From contig CAXXFJ010000022.1 in NCBI GenBank assembly GCA_963677415.2, positions 21,345-85,344 of the forward strand: a stretch of 64,000 nt of DNA, written 5' to 3'. Shown piece after piece: positions 8,398-17,588 of this stretch (position 1 is its first letter; every line of letters begins with the position of its first letter). The notes below the pieces were generated by a model. That model did not search any database. It saw nothing but the letters and a program-made list of their open reading frames with translations, and had not been told where the DNA came from. This DNA comes from JAQUTK01 sp963677415 (GTDB lineage: Bacteria > Bacteroidota > Bacteroidia > Bacteroidales > JAQUTK01). A program made the translations under genes and the position numbers.

Positions 8398-8423
8398 GTG
8401 GGCAGCCCATTGTGACCTATAAT

Positions 8424-8455
8424 TTTGGGCGTTCTTAAAAGATATGCTATATTTG
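8424..8455 (+). promoter_or_regulatory. Promoter for the methyltransferase gene
   Basis: TTTG (8424-8427) and TATATTTG (8448-8455) are separated by 20 bases, close to the Bacteroidetes -33/-7 consensus. The -7 box is 27 bases before the ATG. Confidence 0.65.
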
Positions 8456-8482
8456 CGGATCAAAATTCAAAAATAGAGCACC

Positions 8483-9244
8483 ATGAGTAATCTTTCTCTT
8501 AAAGAGCATTACGAACGAAAATATCAGGAGGAAAGTGTTGTAGAGTCTATCCCTTCCATCAACGAAGTGGATATACCGCGGGATCGGTTTGAGGCTGCGC
8601 TTAAATTCTTTCCGAAGTATTTTAAGGGGCAGGATATTCTCGAATTAGGTGCGGGTGACGGCCGTGTTGCTAAAGCTCTTCTGCTAAAAGATCAGACAAT
8701 TAAGAAATATACTCTGGGGGATATTAGCCGACCGCGACTAAACGGAGTTCGGGAGAACCTCAATGATGCAAGAATCGATATAGTGGAAATTGATGCTGAT
8801 GATGTGTCTGCGCTACAAGGCACCTATGATGCTGTGATAATGATTGCTTTGATTGAACATTTGGTGGATCCTTTAAGAGCCATGCAAAGGATTCACAAAC
8901 TGCTTAAGCCGGGTGGCATTGTGTATATTGATACCCCAAACATTGCCAAATACGACTCCAGGTTTAAGTTACTTACGGGGAGATTTCCTTCTACTGCTTC
9001 CAGGAATGAAGGGCTTACCACCTATTACAACCAGCCTGTGGATCTTTATGATGAAGGGCATCTTCACTATTTCACGTTTCGCTCTTTATCTTTGATGCTG
9101 ACTGAACGGTGCGGTTTTTCTAAAGTTGAGAAACTGGGTTATGACTGTGGCGGACGCATTCCACTAGGGAAGTGTATTCACAATCAATTAGCGTTATTAA
9201 AACCGGAATTGTTTTCTGAACTTGCAATCATCGCTTACGCATAA
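8483..9244 (+). CDS. Class I SAM-dependent methyltransferase
   Basis: The 253-residue product has motif I ILELGAGDGRVAKALL near residues 53-68. An acidic residue after strand 2 and a post-motif segment IEHLVDPLRAMQRIHKLLKPGG (about 122-145) are typical of UbiE/Methyltransf_23-type enzymes. The next segment, YIDTPNIAKYDSRFKLLTGRFPS, resembles methyltransferases acting on glycan or lipid carriers, but the substrate is not identifiable. The end of the gene carries a short tandem duplication of ATCGCTTACGC (about 9229-9254) straddling the stop codon. Confidence 0.85.
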   Translation: MSNLSLKEHYERKYQEESVVESIPSINEVDIPRDRFEAALKFFPKYFKGQDILELGAGDGRVAKALLLKDQTIKKYTLGDISRPRLNGVRENLNDARIDIVEIDADDVSALQGTYDAVIMIALIEHLVDPLRAMQRIHKLLKPGGIVYIDTPNIAKYDSRFKLLTGRFPSTASRNEGLTTYYNQPVDLYDEGHLHYFTFRSLSLMLTERCGFSKVEKLGYDCGGRIPLGKCIHNQLALLKPELFSELAIIAYA

Positions 9245-9280
9245 ATCGCTTACGCTTAACTATTGCCTTTGACGTAAGAA

Positions 9281-10300
9281 TCAAAGGATACTCTTCAGTG
9301 TCTTGATAAATGTCAGGACATCTTCTTCTGTTGTGTCAAAGGAGGTGACCAAACGGATCTCATTGTTTGTCTCATTCCAGAAGTAGAAGAAGTAGCTCTC
9401 CAGCATCTTATCAATGATGTCGCGGGGCATTATCAGGAAGAGTTGATTGGATTGTACTTCCTGCGTAAAGCGGATGCAAGGGATCTGAGCCAGTTCGGCA
9501 AAGAGCAACTGAGCCATCCGGTTTGCTTGTCGGGCATTCTTCAGCCAGAGTTCGTCGGTAAGATATGCGGTGAACTGGCAGGAGAGGTATCTCAGTTTGG
9601 ATGCGAGCTGTGCCGATTGCTTCCGGACAAAGGGGGCATTTTGTTTCAGTGTATCATTGAAGATCACCACACATTCGCCCATCATCAGCCCATTCTTTGT
9701 ACCTCCAAAGCTTAAGACATCGATGCCACAATCGACGGTGATCTCTTTGAGCGACAAACCCAGACTCTCCGCCGCATTGGCGATGCGGGCTCCGTCCATG
9801 TGTACATACATCTGATAGGTATGTGCCAGTGTGGTGAGGGCCTTGATTTCATCTGCCGTATATACGGTGCCCAGTTCGGTGCACTGTGAGATGTAGATGG
9901 CTCCGGGTTGGGAGTGATGCTGATCGCCAAATCCATGCAGATGGGGCAGGATCAGTTCGGGAGTCAGTTTGCCGTCGGTAGTAGCAATCGGCCGGATCTG
10001 ACAGCCGGTTGCCTTGACCGGCGAACCACATTCATCGACATAGATATGAGCTGTTTCGGCGCAGATGATGGAATGAAACGGACGGGTGAGCAATTGCAGT
10101 GCGATGATGTTACTGCCTGTCCCATTAAAGACAAACAGCGGCGAACAGGTGGGCGTAAACTGCTCACGTACTTTTGCTACTGCTTCTTCTGTCCAAGGGT
10201 CGTCTCCATATCCAATAGCATGGTTCTGGTTGGCTTTGTTCAGAGCTTCCATGACCAGCGCATGTACGCCGGAATTATTATCTGATGCGAAACTTCTCAT
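9281..10300 (-). CDS. ltaE: Low-specificity L-threonine aldolase (PLP enzyme)
   Basis: This 339-residue fold-type I PLP enzyme is of the beta-eliminating lyase family. Its start, MRSFASDNNSGVHALVMEAL, and the GYGDDPWTEEAV segment are diagnostic of threonine aldolases, which split threonine or allo-threonine to glycine and acetaldehyde. The PLP-binding Lys is in DVLSFGGTKNG; His and Asp of the cofactor site are in AYTHIYVDECG and VHMDGAR. It is the last gene of a run starting at mnmA, 21 bases behind the sulfhydrylase gene. The link with sulfur amino acid metabolism is positional only. Confidence 0.9.
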   Translation of the reverse strand: MRSFASDNNSGVHALVMEALNKANQNHAIGYGDDPWTEEAVAKVREQFTPTCSPLFVFNGTGSNIIALQLLTRPFHSIICAETAHIYVDECGSPVKATGCQIRPIATTDGKLTPELILPHLHGFGDQHHSQPGAIYISQCTELGTVYTADEIKALTTLAHTYQMYVHMDGARIANAAESLGLSLKEITVDCGIDVLSFGGTKNGLMMGECVVIFNDTLKQNAPFVRKQSAQLASKLRYLSCQFTAYLTDELWLKNARQANRMAQLLFAELAQIPCIRFTQEVQSNQLFLIMPRDIIDKMLESYFFYFWNETNNEIRLVTSFDTTEEDVLTFIKTLKSIL

Positions 10301-10321
10301 ATCGATCTGACGGTGTATGGG

Positions 10322-11617
10322 TTATTTAATTGCTTTCAATGCTTGTAAAATATCATCTTTGATGTCATCCAGATGTTCTAGACCTAAAGACAGGCGGCAG
10401 AGGTTTGAATAAACGCCTGCTGCTACCTGAGCCTCTTCACTCATCTGACGGTGCGTAGTACTTGCAGGGTGAGTAATCAGGGTACGCACATCACCGATAT
10501 TTGTAAGGTGACTGATCAATTCGAGATGCTCAATAAACTGAACCGTCTGTTTGATGCCGCCTTTTACACGGAAGGTGAGTACGCCTCCAAAGCCGTTTCT
10601 AAGATATTTTTGGGCTAACGAATGATATTTGTTGTTGGGTAAACCGAGATAGGAGACGTTCTGAATCTCAGGAAGAGTTTCCAACCATTGAGCCATTTCC
10701 AGTGTGTTTTGACATATCTTATCTACCCTGACAGACAACGTTTCAATACCCTGACAAAGTAACCAGGAGTTGAACGGACTGATAGCCGGACCCATGTCGC
10801 GCAGGTTTTCTGCAACGCAGCGCACAGCAAAAGCTGCCGCTCCAAACTTCTCCCAGAACACCAGTCCGTGATATCCTGCTGATGGTTCGGTGTATTTAGG
10901 GAATTTACCATTGCCCCAGTTGAAGTTCCCACCGTCCACAATCACACCGCCCATGCTGTTGCCATGACCGCCGATCCATTTGGTCGCACTCTCTACTACG
11001 ATGTTTGCACCAAACTTGATAGGCTGACACAAGTATCCGCCACAGCCGAAGGTGTTGTCCACGATCAAAGGAATCTCGTATTTCTGTGCCAGAGCTGCCA
11101 GTTTCTCGAAGTCTGGGACATTGAAAAAAGGATTTCCGATATTCTCGGTATAGAGTGCTTTGGTGTTTTCATCAATCAGTTTCTCCATGTCTTCCGCACT
11201 GTCGCTGGCTGCTTTGCGTGCTTCAATGCCCAGATCCTTGAATGATACAAAGAACTGGTTGTAAGTACCTCCATATAGATAAGGTGAAGTGACAAAGTTG
11301 TCGCCGCATTTCATGATATTCATGATCGTAATCATCTGCGCAGACTGTCCGGAAGCTACTGCAACAGCAGCGACGCCACCTTCCAGTGCTGCCATACGTT
11401 GTTCGAGAACCGCGTTGGTCGGGTTGTTCAGACGCGTGTATATATACGGAGAAACACCCTCTTTGAAATCCAGATTAAACAAATCAGCACCATGTTCGGC
11501 GTTGTTAAATGTGTAAGCTGTAGTGGGGTAAATAGGTATTGAACGTGAATTGTTCTGATCAGGTTTATATCCTGCATGTACCATTAATGTTTCGAAATGC
11601 AATGTTTTCTTACTCAT
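10322..11617 (-). CDS. metY: O-acetylhomoserine sulfhydrylase (aminocarboxypropyltransferase)
   Basis: The 431-residue Cys/Met metabolism PLP enzyme starts MSKKTLHFETLMVHAGY, as in O-acetylhomoserine (thiol)-lyases. The PLP lysine lies in ESATKWIGGHGNSMGG. The long insertion with GYHGLVFWEKFG is typical of the 430-residue sulfhydrylases rather than the 390-residue cystathionine enzymes. It makes homocysteine from O-acetylhomoserine and sulfide in the cytoplasm. It sits between mnmA and the threonine aldolase gene with 21-base gaps on both sides, so the three are probably one operon. Confidence 0.93.
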   Translation of the reverse strand: MSKKTLHFETLMVHAGYKPDQNNSRSIPIYPTTAYTFNNAEHGADLFNLDFKEGVSPYIYTRLNNPTNAVLEQRMAALEGGVAAVAVASGQSAQMITIMNIMKCGDNFVTSPYLYGGTYNQFFVSFKDLGIEARKAASDSAEDMEKLIDENTKALYTENIGNPFFNVPDFEKLAALAQKYEIPLIVDNTFGCGGYLCQPIKFGANIVVESATKWIGGHGNSMGGVIVDGGNFNWGNGKFPKYTEPSAGYHGLVFWEKFGAAAFAVRCVAENLRDMGPAISPFNSWLLCQGIETLSVRVDKICQNTLEMAQWLETLPEIQNVSYLGLPNNKYHSLAQKYLRNGFGGVLTFRVKGGIKQTVQFIEHLELISHLTNIGDVRTLITHPASTTHRQMSEEAQVAAGVYSNLCRLSLGLEHLDDIKDDILQALKAIK

Positions 11618-11638
11618 CGTATGTATTGTTATGAATGA

Positions 11639-12715
11639 TTACTCTTCTTCTTCTGTGATCATGCCGCTGCCCAAACAGAGGTGCGCTTCTTTGTCGTAGA
11701 TGACGCCATATTGTCCGGGAGCGATGCCTTGTATCTTTTTTTCGGAGGAGATGCGGTAGATGCCGCCGATCTTCTCTACTGTTCCTTTGGTAAATTCGGG
11801 GGTGTGACGAATCTTGAACGTGATATCTTTCTTTCCTTCAAAGTTGCCCCATGGATCTTCGGTGATAAAGTCAAATCCATGCAGGTTGATCACTTTTCCG
11901 TATTGTGTCTCCGGATCATAGCCATTGGATACGTAGATAATATTACGGTGAATATCCTTCTGAATCACAAACCACGGTCCGCCACTCAAATACAATCCTT
12001 TGCGCTGTCCGATGGTGTGAAACCAATAGCCGCGATGCTGTCCGATAACCTTGCCTGTTTCCAGTTCGATGATTTTACCGGGTCGTTCGCCCAGATAGCG
12101 TTTGATAAAGTCGTTGTAGTTGATCTTTCCCAGGAAACAAATTCCCTGACTGTCTTTTCGTGTGGCGCTCGGGAGTTGTTGCTGTGAGGCAATGGCGCGT
12201 ACTTCACGTTTCATCATCTGTCCGATAGGAAACATCAGTTTTGCAACCTGCAGATAAGTGACCTGAGCCAGAAAGTCCGTCTGATCTTTCACCGGATCTT
12301 TGGCCGTGGAAAGCCAAGTCTTCCCATTCAGTTCGGTGGTAGTGGCGTAATGACCGGTTGCAATCTTATCAAAACCGTCGCCCCACTTGTCATTGAAACA
12401 GCCGAACTTGATGAGTTTGTTGCACATCATATCCGGATTAGGGGTGAGTCCCCGCTTGACAGCGTCTATGGTGTAACTGACCACATGATCCCAATACTCT
12501 TCGTGGAGAGAAACGACTTCCATCTTACAGCCATATTTGCGGGCGATGAAAGTGGTAATCTCAATATCTTCCTCAGCAGGACAATCGATGTAGCCATCCT
12601 TGTCTTCCATTCCGATACGGATATAGAAGATGGTAGGGTCATATCCCTGCTCTTTCAGTTGATGTACCACTACTGAACTATCTACTCCTCCCGATACTAA
12701 TGCCGCAATATTCAT
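11639..12715 (-). CDS. mnmA: tRNA-specific 2-thiouridylase MnmA
   Basis: Adds sulfur to U34 of Lys, Glu and Gln tRNAs. The PP-loop SGGVDSS is at residues 8-14. The catalytic cysteine pair is present: Cys98 in NPDMMC and Cys193 in GICFLG. The C-terminal beta-barrel domain ends at 358 residues, a normal length. It is the first gene of a minus-strand run with the sulfhydrylase and aldolase genes. Its -7 element at 12742-12749 lies within 30 bases of the divergent MATE gene promoter. Confidence 0.95.
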   Translation of the reverse strand: MNIAALVSGGVDSSVVVHQLKEQGYDPTIFYIRIGMEDKDGYIDCPAEEDIEITTFIARKYGCKMEVVSLHEEYWDHVVSYTIDAVKRGLTPNPDMMCNKLIKFGCFNDKWGDGFDKIATGHYATTTELNGKTWLSTAKDPVKDQTDFLAQVTYLQVAKLMFPIGQMMKREVRAIASQQQLPSATRKDSQGICFLGKINYNDFIKRYLGERPGKIIELETGKVIGQHRGYWFHTIGQRKGLYLSGGPWFVIQKDIHRNIIYVSNGYDPETQYGKVINLHGFDFITEDPWGNFEGKKDITFKIRHTPEFTKGTVEKIGGIYRISSEKKIQGIAPGQYGVIYDKEAHLCLGSGMITEEEE

Positions 12716-12741
12716 GCTCTTTTCATTCTACTGTCAGACTG

Positions 12742-12749
12742 CAAATGTA
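12742..12749 (-). promoter_or_regulatory. Putative -7 element for the mnmA operon
   Basis: The minus strand reads TACATTTG (TAnnTTTG), 27 bases before the mnmA ATG. It lies within the region expected for the -33 of the opposing MATE promoter, so the two promoters overlap. Confidence 0.55.
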
Positions 12750-12761
12750 CTGCTTTTTCTC

Positions 12762-12769
12762 TATCTTTG
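12762..12769 (+). promoter_or_regulatory. Putative -7 element for the MATE gene
   Basis: TATCTTTG followed by C, 27 bases before the ATG at 12796. Confidence 0.55.
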
Positions 12770-12795
12770 CCCCAATTTTATATTGCCATTGTTGT

Positions 12796-14094
12796 ATGAA
12801 CCAAAAGATTCTCCGTCTGGCTATCCCTAGTATTATCTCTAATATTACCGTTCCACTTCTCGGAATTGTTGATATGGCTATTGTAGGTCATCTGGGAGAT
12901 AAAAGTTACATTGGAGCAATTGCGATCGGTAGTATGATGTTCAATATCATTTATTGGAACTTTGGCTTTCTTCGGATGGGTACCAGCGGCTTTACCGCGC
13001 AAGCCTACGGGCAGCGCGATTTTGATGAGATCATACGTATTCTGGTGCGTTCTGTGGCTGTCGGTCTCTTTATCGCTCTGGCACTTTTGGTGTTGCAATA
13101 TCCTTTGGCTTACACGGTTTTGTATTTTCTTGATGCAGGAAAGGAGGTTGAGCACTATGCCTCCATCTATTTTTATATTGGCATATGGGGTGCTCCTGCC
13201 GTATTGGGATTGTATGGTTTCAAGGGATGGTTTATCGGTATGCAAAACTCCCGTTTCCCGATGTATATTGCGATTGTGGTCAACTGTGTCAATATAGTGT
13301 GCAGCCTTTTCTTTGTCTATGTGCTACATACGAAGGTGGAAGGGGTAGCTCTGGGCACAGTGATTGCACAGTACAGTGGATTGTTCATGGCTGTGATCCT
13401 TTGGATGACATATTACGGACGATTCCGAAAGTATATTCAGGTGCGTGAGAGTCTGCGACTTGACCGCATGAAACGTTTTTTTGTTGTTAATCGCGACATA
13501 TTCTTTCGGACGATATGTTTGGTTGCGGTCACCAGCTTTTTCACTTCAACAGGTGCAGGGATGGGAGATACTATCCTGGCTTCCAATACCTTGTTGATGC
13601 AGCTATTTACCATCTTTGCCTATATCATGGATGGTTTTGCTTTTGCCGGTGAGGCTCTTACGGGTCGCTATATAGGAGCAAGAAACCCGGTACTTTTAAA
13701 GCGATCGGTGCTTCTGATCTTCTATTGGGGAGGCGGACTGGCAGTTTTCTTTACCCTCTTGTATTCCCTTTGGGGAGATTTATTCCTTCAATTGCTGACC
13801 AATAACGAGGAAGTACTGGCACAGTCTGCAACCTACTTCTACTGGGTATTAGCTATTCCGGTTACCGGTTTTGCCGCGTTTATCTGGGATGGTATCTTTA
13901 TCGGAGCCACTGCTTCTAAAGAGATGAGCAGGGCCATGTTCATTGCCACGTCCTCCTTTTTTATTGCATATTTTCTATTAAGTCCGCAATGGGGAAACCA
14001 TGCGCTTTGGATGGCGTTTCTCCTTTATCTCTCGTTGCGGGGGATCATGATGACTGTCTGGGCAAAGAAGGCTGTCTATGAACGTTGTGATTGA
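12796..14094 (+). CDS. MATE-family multidrug/Na+ efflux transporter
   Basis: The start at 12796 (MNQKILRLAIPSIISN) is preferred over the ATG at 12700, because the extra 32 residues would be encoded across the promoter and lack family similarity. The 432-residue product shows twelve hydrophobic segments in two halves. It has the MATE N-terminal feature IPSIISNITVPLLGIVDMAIVGHLG and the second-half DGFAFAGEALTGRYIGA. Such proteins (DinF-like branch) export cationic drugs or metabolites using ion gradients. The stop is 4 bases from the convergent ABC ATPase gene. Confidence 0.92.
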   Translation: MNQKILRLAIPSIISNITVPLLGIVDMAIVGHLGDKSYIGAIAIGSMMFNIIYWNFGFLRMGTSGFTAQAYGQRDFDEIIRILVRSVAVGLFIALALLVLQYPLAYTVLYFLDAGKEVEHYASIYFYIGIWGAPAVLGLYGFKGWFIGMQNSRFPMYIAIVVNCVNIVCSLFFVYVLHTKVEGVALGTVIAQYSGLFMAVILWMTYYGRFRKYIQVRESLRLDRMKRFFVVNRDIFFRTICLVAVTSFFTSTGAGMGDTILASNTLLMQLFTIFAYIMDGFAFAGEALTGRYIGARNPVLLKRSVLLIFYWGGGLAVFFTLLYSLWGDLFLQLLTNNEEVLAQSATYFYWVLAIPVTGFAAFIWDGIFIGATASKEMSRAMFIATSSFFIAYFLLSPQWGNHALWMAFLLYLSLRGIMMTVWAKKAVYERCD

Positions 14095-14097
14095 CTT

Positions 14098-15105
14098 TTA
14101 CAAAAACCGCATCCGTCGGATCATCTCTTCCATGGAATAGACGGTCAGGGTATAGTCATTTATCTTGTGAATCTCCATCTCCGGAAATTCCTTGACAGTG
14201 ATATGGATATCACTTTCTTCGGGAGTGTAAACAGCCCGGTATCCATTTCTTTCCAGCGCATTGTTGACCCAGTAAGAGATGTTTTTGGCTGCATTGACAT
14301 AGATAGGTTCTGCTTTTGGATGTTCATAACGAATCGCACCGGTCTCAAGATCCATCGAGATGCCATTCTTACCAAAGAATCGGTTGAAGGTGCCATCGAG
14401 TATCAGGTCTTCCGGCGCGCCACACACAAAATCTTTCTCTCTGTCTAGCATCCAAAGGGAATCGCTCATCTGAATGGCGAGGTCTATGTCGTGTGTAGAA
14501 AGAAGAATACTCTTGCCAATACGTGTCAGACGGAGTAAGAGCGACATCGTATCCAGTCTGCTGTTGATATCCAGAAATGCTGTCGGTTCGTCGAGTAAGA
14601 TAATCGGACATTCCTGTGCCAGGGCTTTTGCAATCAGCACTTTTTGCCGTTCGCCATCACTTAGTTCGGAGAAGTAGCTTTCAGCCATATTGGATATTCC
14701 AGTAAACTCCATAGCCTGACAAACCTCTTTTTTATCATTGGCTGTCAGCTGTCCGAAGAAACCGGTATGGGGATATCGTCCTAAAGAGACCATCTCAAAG
14801 ACGGTGAGTCCACCTGCATGCACTTTGTCAGTGAGTACGACGCCGACCATGAGAGCCCGCTCTGCATCTGAATAACTGGAAATATTCTTATCCATCCAGT
14901 ACACCTGTCCGGCGAGCGGTTTCTGCGAACCGGCAAGTGTGCGGAGCAAGGTAGACTTACCCGAACCATTGAGTCCCAGCAAACAGGTCAGTTCACCTTG
15001 CTCCAGTTCCAGGTTCAGTCCTTTGTGTACTACTGTCTCTCCATTGTTTTGGAGGCGGTAACCAATGGATAGATTCTCAGTTCGTATGCTTGTGACGGTT
15101 TTCAT
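14098..15105 (-). CDS. ABC transporter ATP-binding protein (FecE/BtuD type) with C-terminal extension
   Basis: The ABC ATPase has Walker A GLNGSGKST (about 44-52), signature LSDGERQKV (about 148) and Walker B PIILLDEPTAF (about 168). FecE and BtuD proteins are usually about 250-270 residues; this one has 335. The extra 80 residues (from about 255) form an alpha/beta-looking tail of unknown role that is conserved in some Bacteroidetes members. It is third in an operon after the substrate-binding lipoprotein and permease, 4 bases behind the permease. It would energise import of ferric siderophore, haem or cobalamin. Confidence 0.9.
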   Translation of the reverse strand: MKTVTSIRTENLSIGYRLQNNGETVVHKGLNLELEQGELTCLLGLNGSGKSTLLRTLAGSQKPLAGQVYWMDKNISSYSDAERALMVGVVLTDKVHAGGLTVFEMVSLGRYPHTGFFGQLTANDKKEVCQAMEFTGISNMAESYFSELSDGERQKVLIAKALAQECPIILLDEPTAFLDINSRLDTMSLLLRLTRIGKSILLSTHDIDLAIQMSDSLWMLDREKDFVCGAPEDLILDGTFNRFFGKNGISMDLETGAIRYEHPKAEPIYVNAAKNISYWVNNALERNGYRAVYTPEESDIHITVKEFPEMEIHKINDYTLTVYSMEEMIRRMRFL

Positions 15106-15109
15106 CTTT

Positions 15110-16150
15110 CTAATTGAAGTAATGGATATTCTTTCGGTTCATGATCACATAGATAATTACAGGTGCTCCTATCAGAGGTGTAATCGCATTGAGCGGCAGT
15201 ACGCCGATATGCCCCGGCATAGCACTGATCAGGTTGCAAAGCAAGGCAATAAGTATTCCTGTAAGAATGGTGACCGGCAACAACTGTTTATGATTGGATG
15301 TACCCAGTAATAGTCGGGCAACATGCGGTACAGACAGACCGATGAATGAAATCGGTCCGCAATAGGCTGTGACTACGGCGGTAAGCAGTCCGGCAGTAAG
15401 CAGGATCAGCCACCTTGCCTGTTTGATGCGGATGCCTAAGTTCGCTGCATAGTTCTCGCCAAGAAGCAAAGCGTTTAATGGTTTGATGAGTAATAAAGCA
15501 GCAATGATCCCAGTCAATGTGACAACTGTAAACAGAGGGATTTGTGAGGAGGCGACACCAGAGAAATCGCCCATTCCCCACAATACGAACGACTGGATAT
15601 GTGTGCTGGTTGCAAAGAAATTAAGGAAGGAGATGGCTGAAGAGGCGACATAACCAATCATGATGCCAATGATAAGCAGTAATGTGTTGCTGCGTACCCG
15701 TGAAGCAAAGAAAAGAATCAGGATCAGCACAACGAAAGCGCCGATGAAAGCTGCGATGATCACAGCCAGACTGCCCACTAAAGAGAGGGCACCCATACTC
15801 CCCAGAATCCCTCCGGTGGATAGAATCACAAGGGCAACGCCCAGATTGGCACCCGCGCTGATGCCCAGTATGGAAGGATCGGCCAACGGATTGCGGAACA
15901 GCGTTTGCAGGATCAGTCCCGACACTGCCAGAGCGGCGCCTGCGAGCAAGGCCGTCCATGCCTGAGGAAGGCGTGACTGAAAAATGATGGTGGTCCATGC
16001 GCCCTTTTCAGCTTCACCTCCAATGAGTACGTTGAGTACTGATCGGAAAGGTATGGATACCGAACCAATGAATATGTTAGCCAGCAGTAGCAGAACCGTC
16101 AGAGTAGCCAGAAGAATATAAATACGGTTCATTTGTGTTCTTGTTCTCAT
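15110..16150 (-). CDS. FecCD-family ABC permease (iron-siderophore or cobalamin)
   Basis: The 346-residue protein has about ten hydrophobic helices. It has the FecCD-family features LPQAWTALLAGAALAVSGLILQTLFRNPLADPSILGISAG near residues 48-88 and GPISFIGLSVPHVARLLLG near 265-285. It forms the inner-membrane channel for the ATPase next door. The start overlaps the stop of the binding-protein gene by four bases (ATGA), indicating coupling. The substrate is unresolved: no cobalamin riboswitch is visible upstream of the operon, which slightly disfavours vitamin B12. Confidence 0.93.
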   Translation of the reverse strand: MRTRTQMNRIYILLATLTVLLLLANIFIGSVSIPFRSVLNVLIGGEAEKGAWTTIIFQSRLPQAWTALLAGAALAVSGLILQTLFRNPLADPSILGISAGANLGVALVILSTGGILGSMGALSLVGSLAVIIAAFIGAFVVLILILFFASRVRSNTLLLIIGIMIGYVASSAISFLNFFATSTHIQSFVLWGMGDFSGVASSQIPLFTVVTLTGIIAALLLIKPLNALLLGENYAANLGIRIKQARWLILLTAGLLTAVVTAYCGPISFIGLSVPHVARLLLGTSNHKQLLPVTILTGILIALLCNLISAMPGHIGVLPLNAITPLIGAPVIIYVIMNRKNIHYFN

Positions 16151-17283
16151 TTTTCCTCCATCATTTGAAAATAGATTGGTTGATAGTCGGGCAGCAGTTC
16201 AGGGTGGACCAGATGAATCAGATCTGCCAGCAATGCATCCGGTTGCAGTATCCCTTTTTCATAATATCCGCTATAAGTAGTATTGGTATAGATAATTTTC
16301 CTTTTCTGCCAAGCCTTGAAATACTTATAACTGTCATTCTCAGCAGCAAAAGCCTGGTAAGTCTTGTTGCGATCACGGTCTGCATCTTTGATGACCCAGA
16401 AGTCACTATTCTCTGCTTTTTCGAACACGCTCTCAGGAGAAAGTGCCAGCGATCCAGTTTCAGGAGTCTCTTTCCATAGATAGTTCAGTCCGGCATCTGC
16501 GAAAAGCTGTCCCATGTAGCTTTGACCGCCCGGCACATACCATACCTGCCCATATCTCTTTTCTGCAAAGACAGTAGGATGAGACGCTTCTTTGGTCAGA
16601 TCTTTCAAACTATTATATCTCTTTTCTATTGACTCGAATATCTGGTTTCCTTTCTCTTCTTCTCCCATAAAAGCCGCGATAAACTTGATCCATTCTGCCC
16701 TGCCGAGAGGAGAACCCTCCATATAACTGGCATCTTCCGCGATAGGGATGCCGCATTTTCCCATATTGCCATAACCCATACCTTCAAAAGGAGCGGCGAA
16801 CACCAGTTCGGGAGCAGCTTCCATGAGTTGCTCAATATCGATAGATGAGGCAATGCCCAGACTCCTGATGCTTTTCTTTTGGATACCTTCCTGTATAGCG
16901 GGGATATTGATAAATTCAGGTTCAGCGACCGCATTGATGTTCGCAAGTTTGCCGAGTTGCTCCAGGATACCCACATGGATACAGTAGAGGCAAGCCACAT
17001 TTTGAACAGGCACTTTGACGATTGTTCCGTCCGGATGACTCTTTGGAATCGCTTTGTTGCGGTCTATCAGTATATAGGTGTGCAATATTCGCGAAGAGTC
17101 CCAGGGGCTCTTGACTGTGACTTGGGTGTAGGTATCATAGTGATTGATAGAAAAACCGGTGGCATACGATATCTGTACTTCACTTGCCGGGAGTTTCAGA
17201 GGCTCAGGTGCTTTCTTGCAACCGGAAAGTAAGATCAGTAACACGAAAAGCAGTAGAGAGCATTGTCGGGGGTGATCATCCAT
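16147..17283 (-). CDS. Substrate-binding lipoprotein of the FecBCD/BtuCDF-type importer
   Basis: The ATG at 17283 is chosen because it opens directly onto a lipoprotein signal (MDDHPRQCSLLLFVLLILLSGC, lipobox Cys 22). A longer frame from 17397 would hide that signal and contain the promoter. The 378-residue product has two periplasmic binding-protein lobes joined by a helix, with segments such as LEQLGKLANINAVAEPEF and IEQLMEAAPELVFAAPF typical of the helical-backbone (TroA/BtuF) fold. It delivers iron chelate or corrinoid to the permease, which it overlaps by four bases. Confidence 0.88.
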   Translation of the reverse strand: MDDHPRQCSLLLFVLLILLSGCKKAPEPLKLPASEVQISYATGFSINHYDTYTQVTVKSPWDSSRILHTYILIDRNKAIPKSHPDGTIVKVPVQNVACLYCIHVGILEQLGKLANINAVAEPEFINIPAIQEGIQKKSIRSLGIASSIDIEQLMEAAPELVFAAPFEGMGYGNMGKCGIPIAEDASYMEGSPLGRAEWIKFIAAFMGEEEKGNQIFESIEKRYNSLKDLTKEASHPTVFAEKRYGQVWYVPGGQSYMGQLFADAGLNYLWKETPETGSLALSPESVFEKAENSDFWVIKDADRDRNKTYQAFAAENDSYKYFKAWQKRKIIYTNTTYSGYYEKGILQPDALLADLIHLVHPELLPDYQPIYFQMMEEK

Positions 17284-17309
17284 TTGTCTATTCGGATTTG
17301 ATTGAAGCA

Positions 17310-17317
17310 CAAAAATA
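17310..17317 (-). promoter_or_regulatory. Putative -7 element for the ABC importer operon
   Basis: The minus strand reads TATTTTTG, 27 bases before the ATG at 17283. The short leader leaves no room for a riboswitch. Confidence 0.45.
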
Positions 17318-17552
17318 CAAATTATTATTGAATCATCTCTTTTCTCGTTGATTCTATCTGGCATTGATGCGAGTTGTTTCTTCCTGTTGAGAGCCATATT
17401 CTCTCTTTTTCCTTCTGTTCATCCCTTTATTCTGTACACATTTATTATGAGTTGGATGCACAAAAATGATTAATCTGTACCTTTTAGAGGCTGTTTTGAT
17501 GACAAATACTAAATAACATGCACAGATATCATGTGTGTGTGCAGATTTATTT

Positions 17553-17560
17553 TACCTTTG
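17553..17560 (+). promoter_or_regulatory. Putative -7 element for the FadL-type porin
   Basis: TACCTTTG followed by C, 28 bases before the ATG. Confidence 0.55.
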
Positions 17561-17588
17561 CCACTTGAAATTTTAAACAGAAGGACAG

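Noticed and set aside
17284..17588. Cobalamin riboswitch upstream of the BtuCDF/FecBCD-type operon
   Set aside because: No B12-box-like conserved sequence or multi-stem leader is visible, and the -7 element leaves only a short leader.
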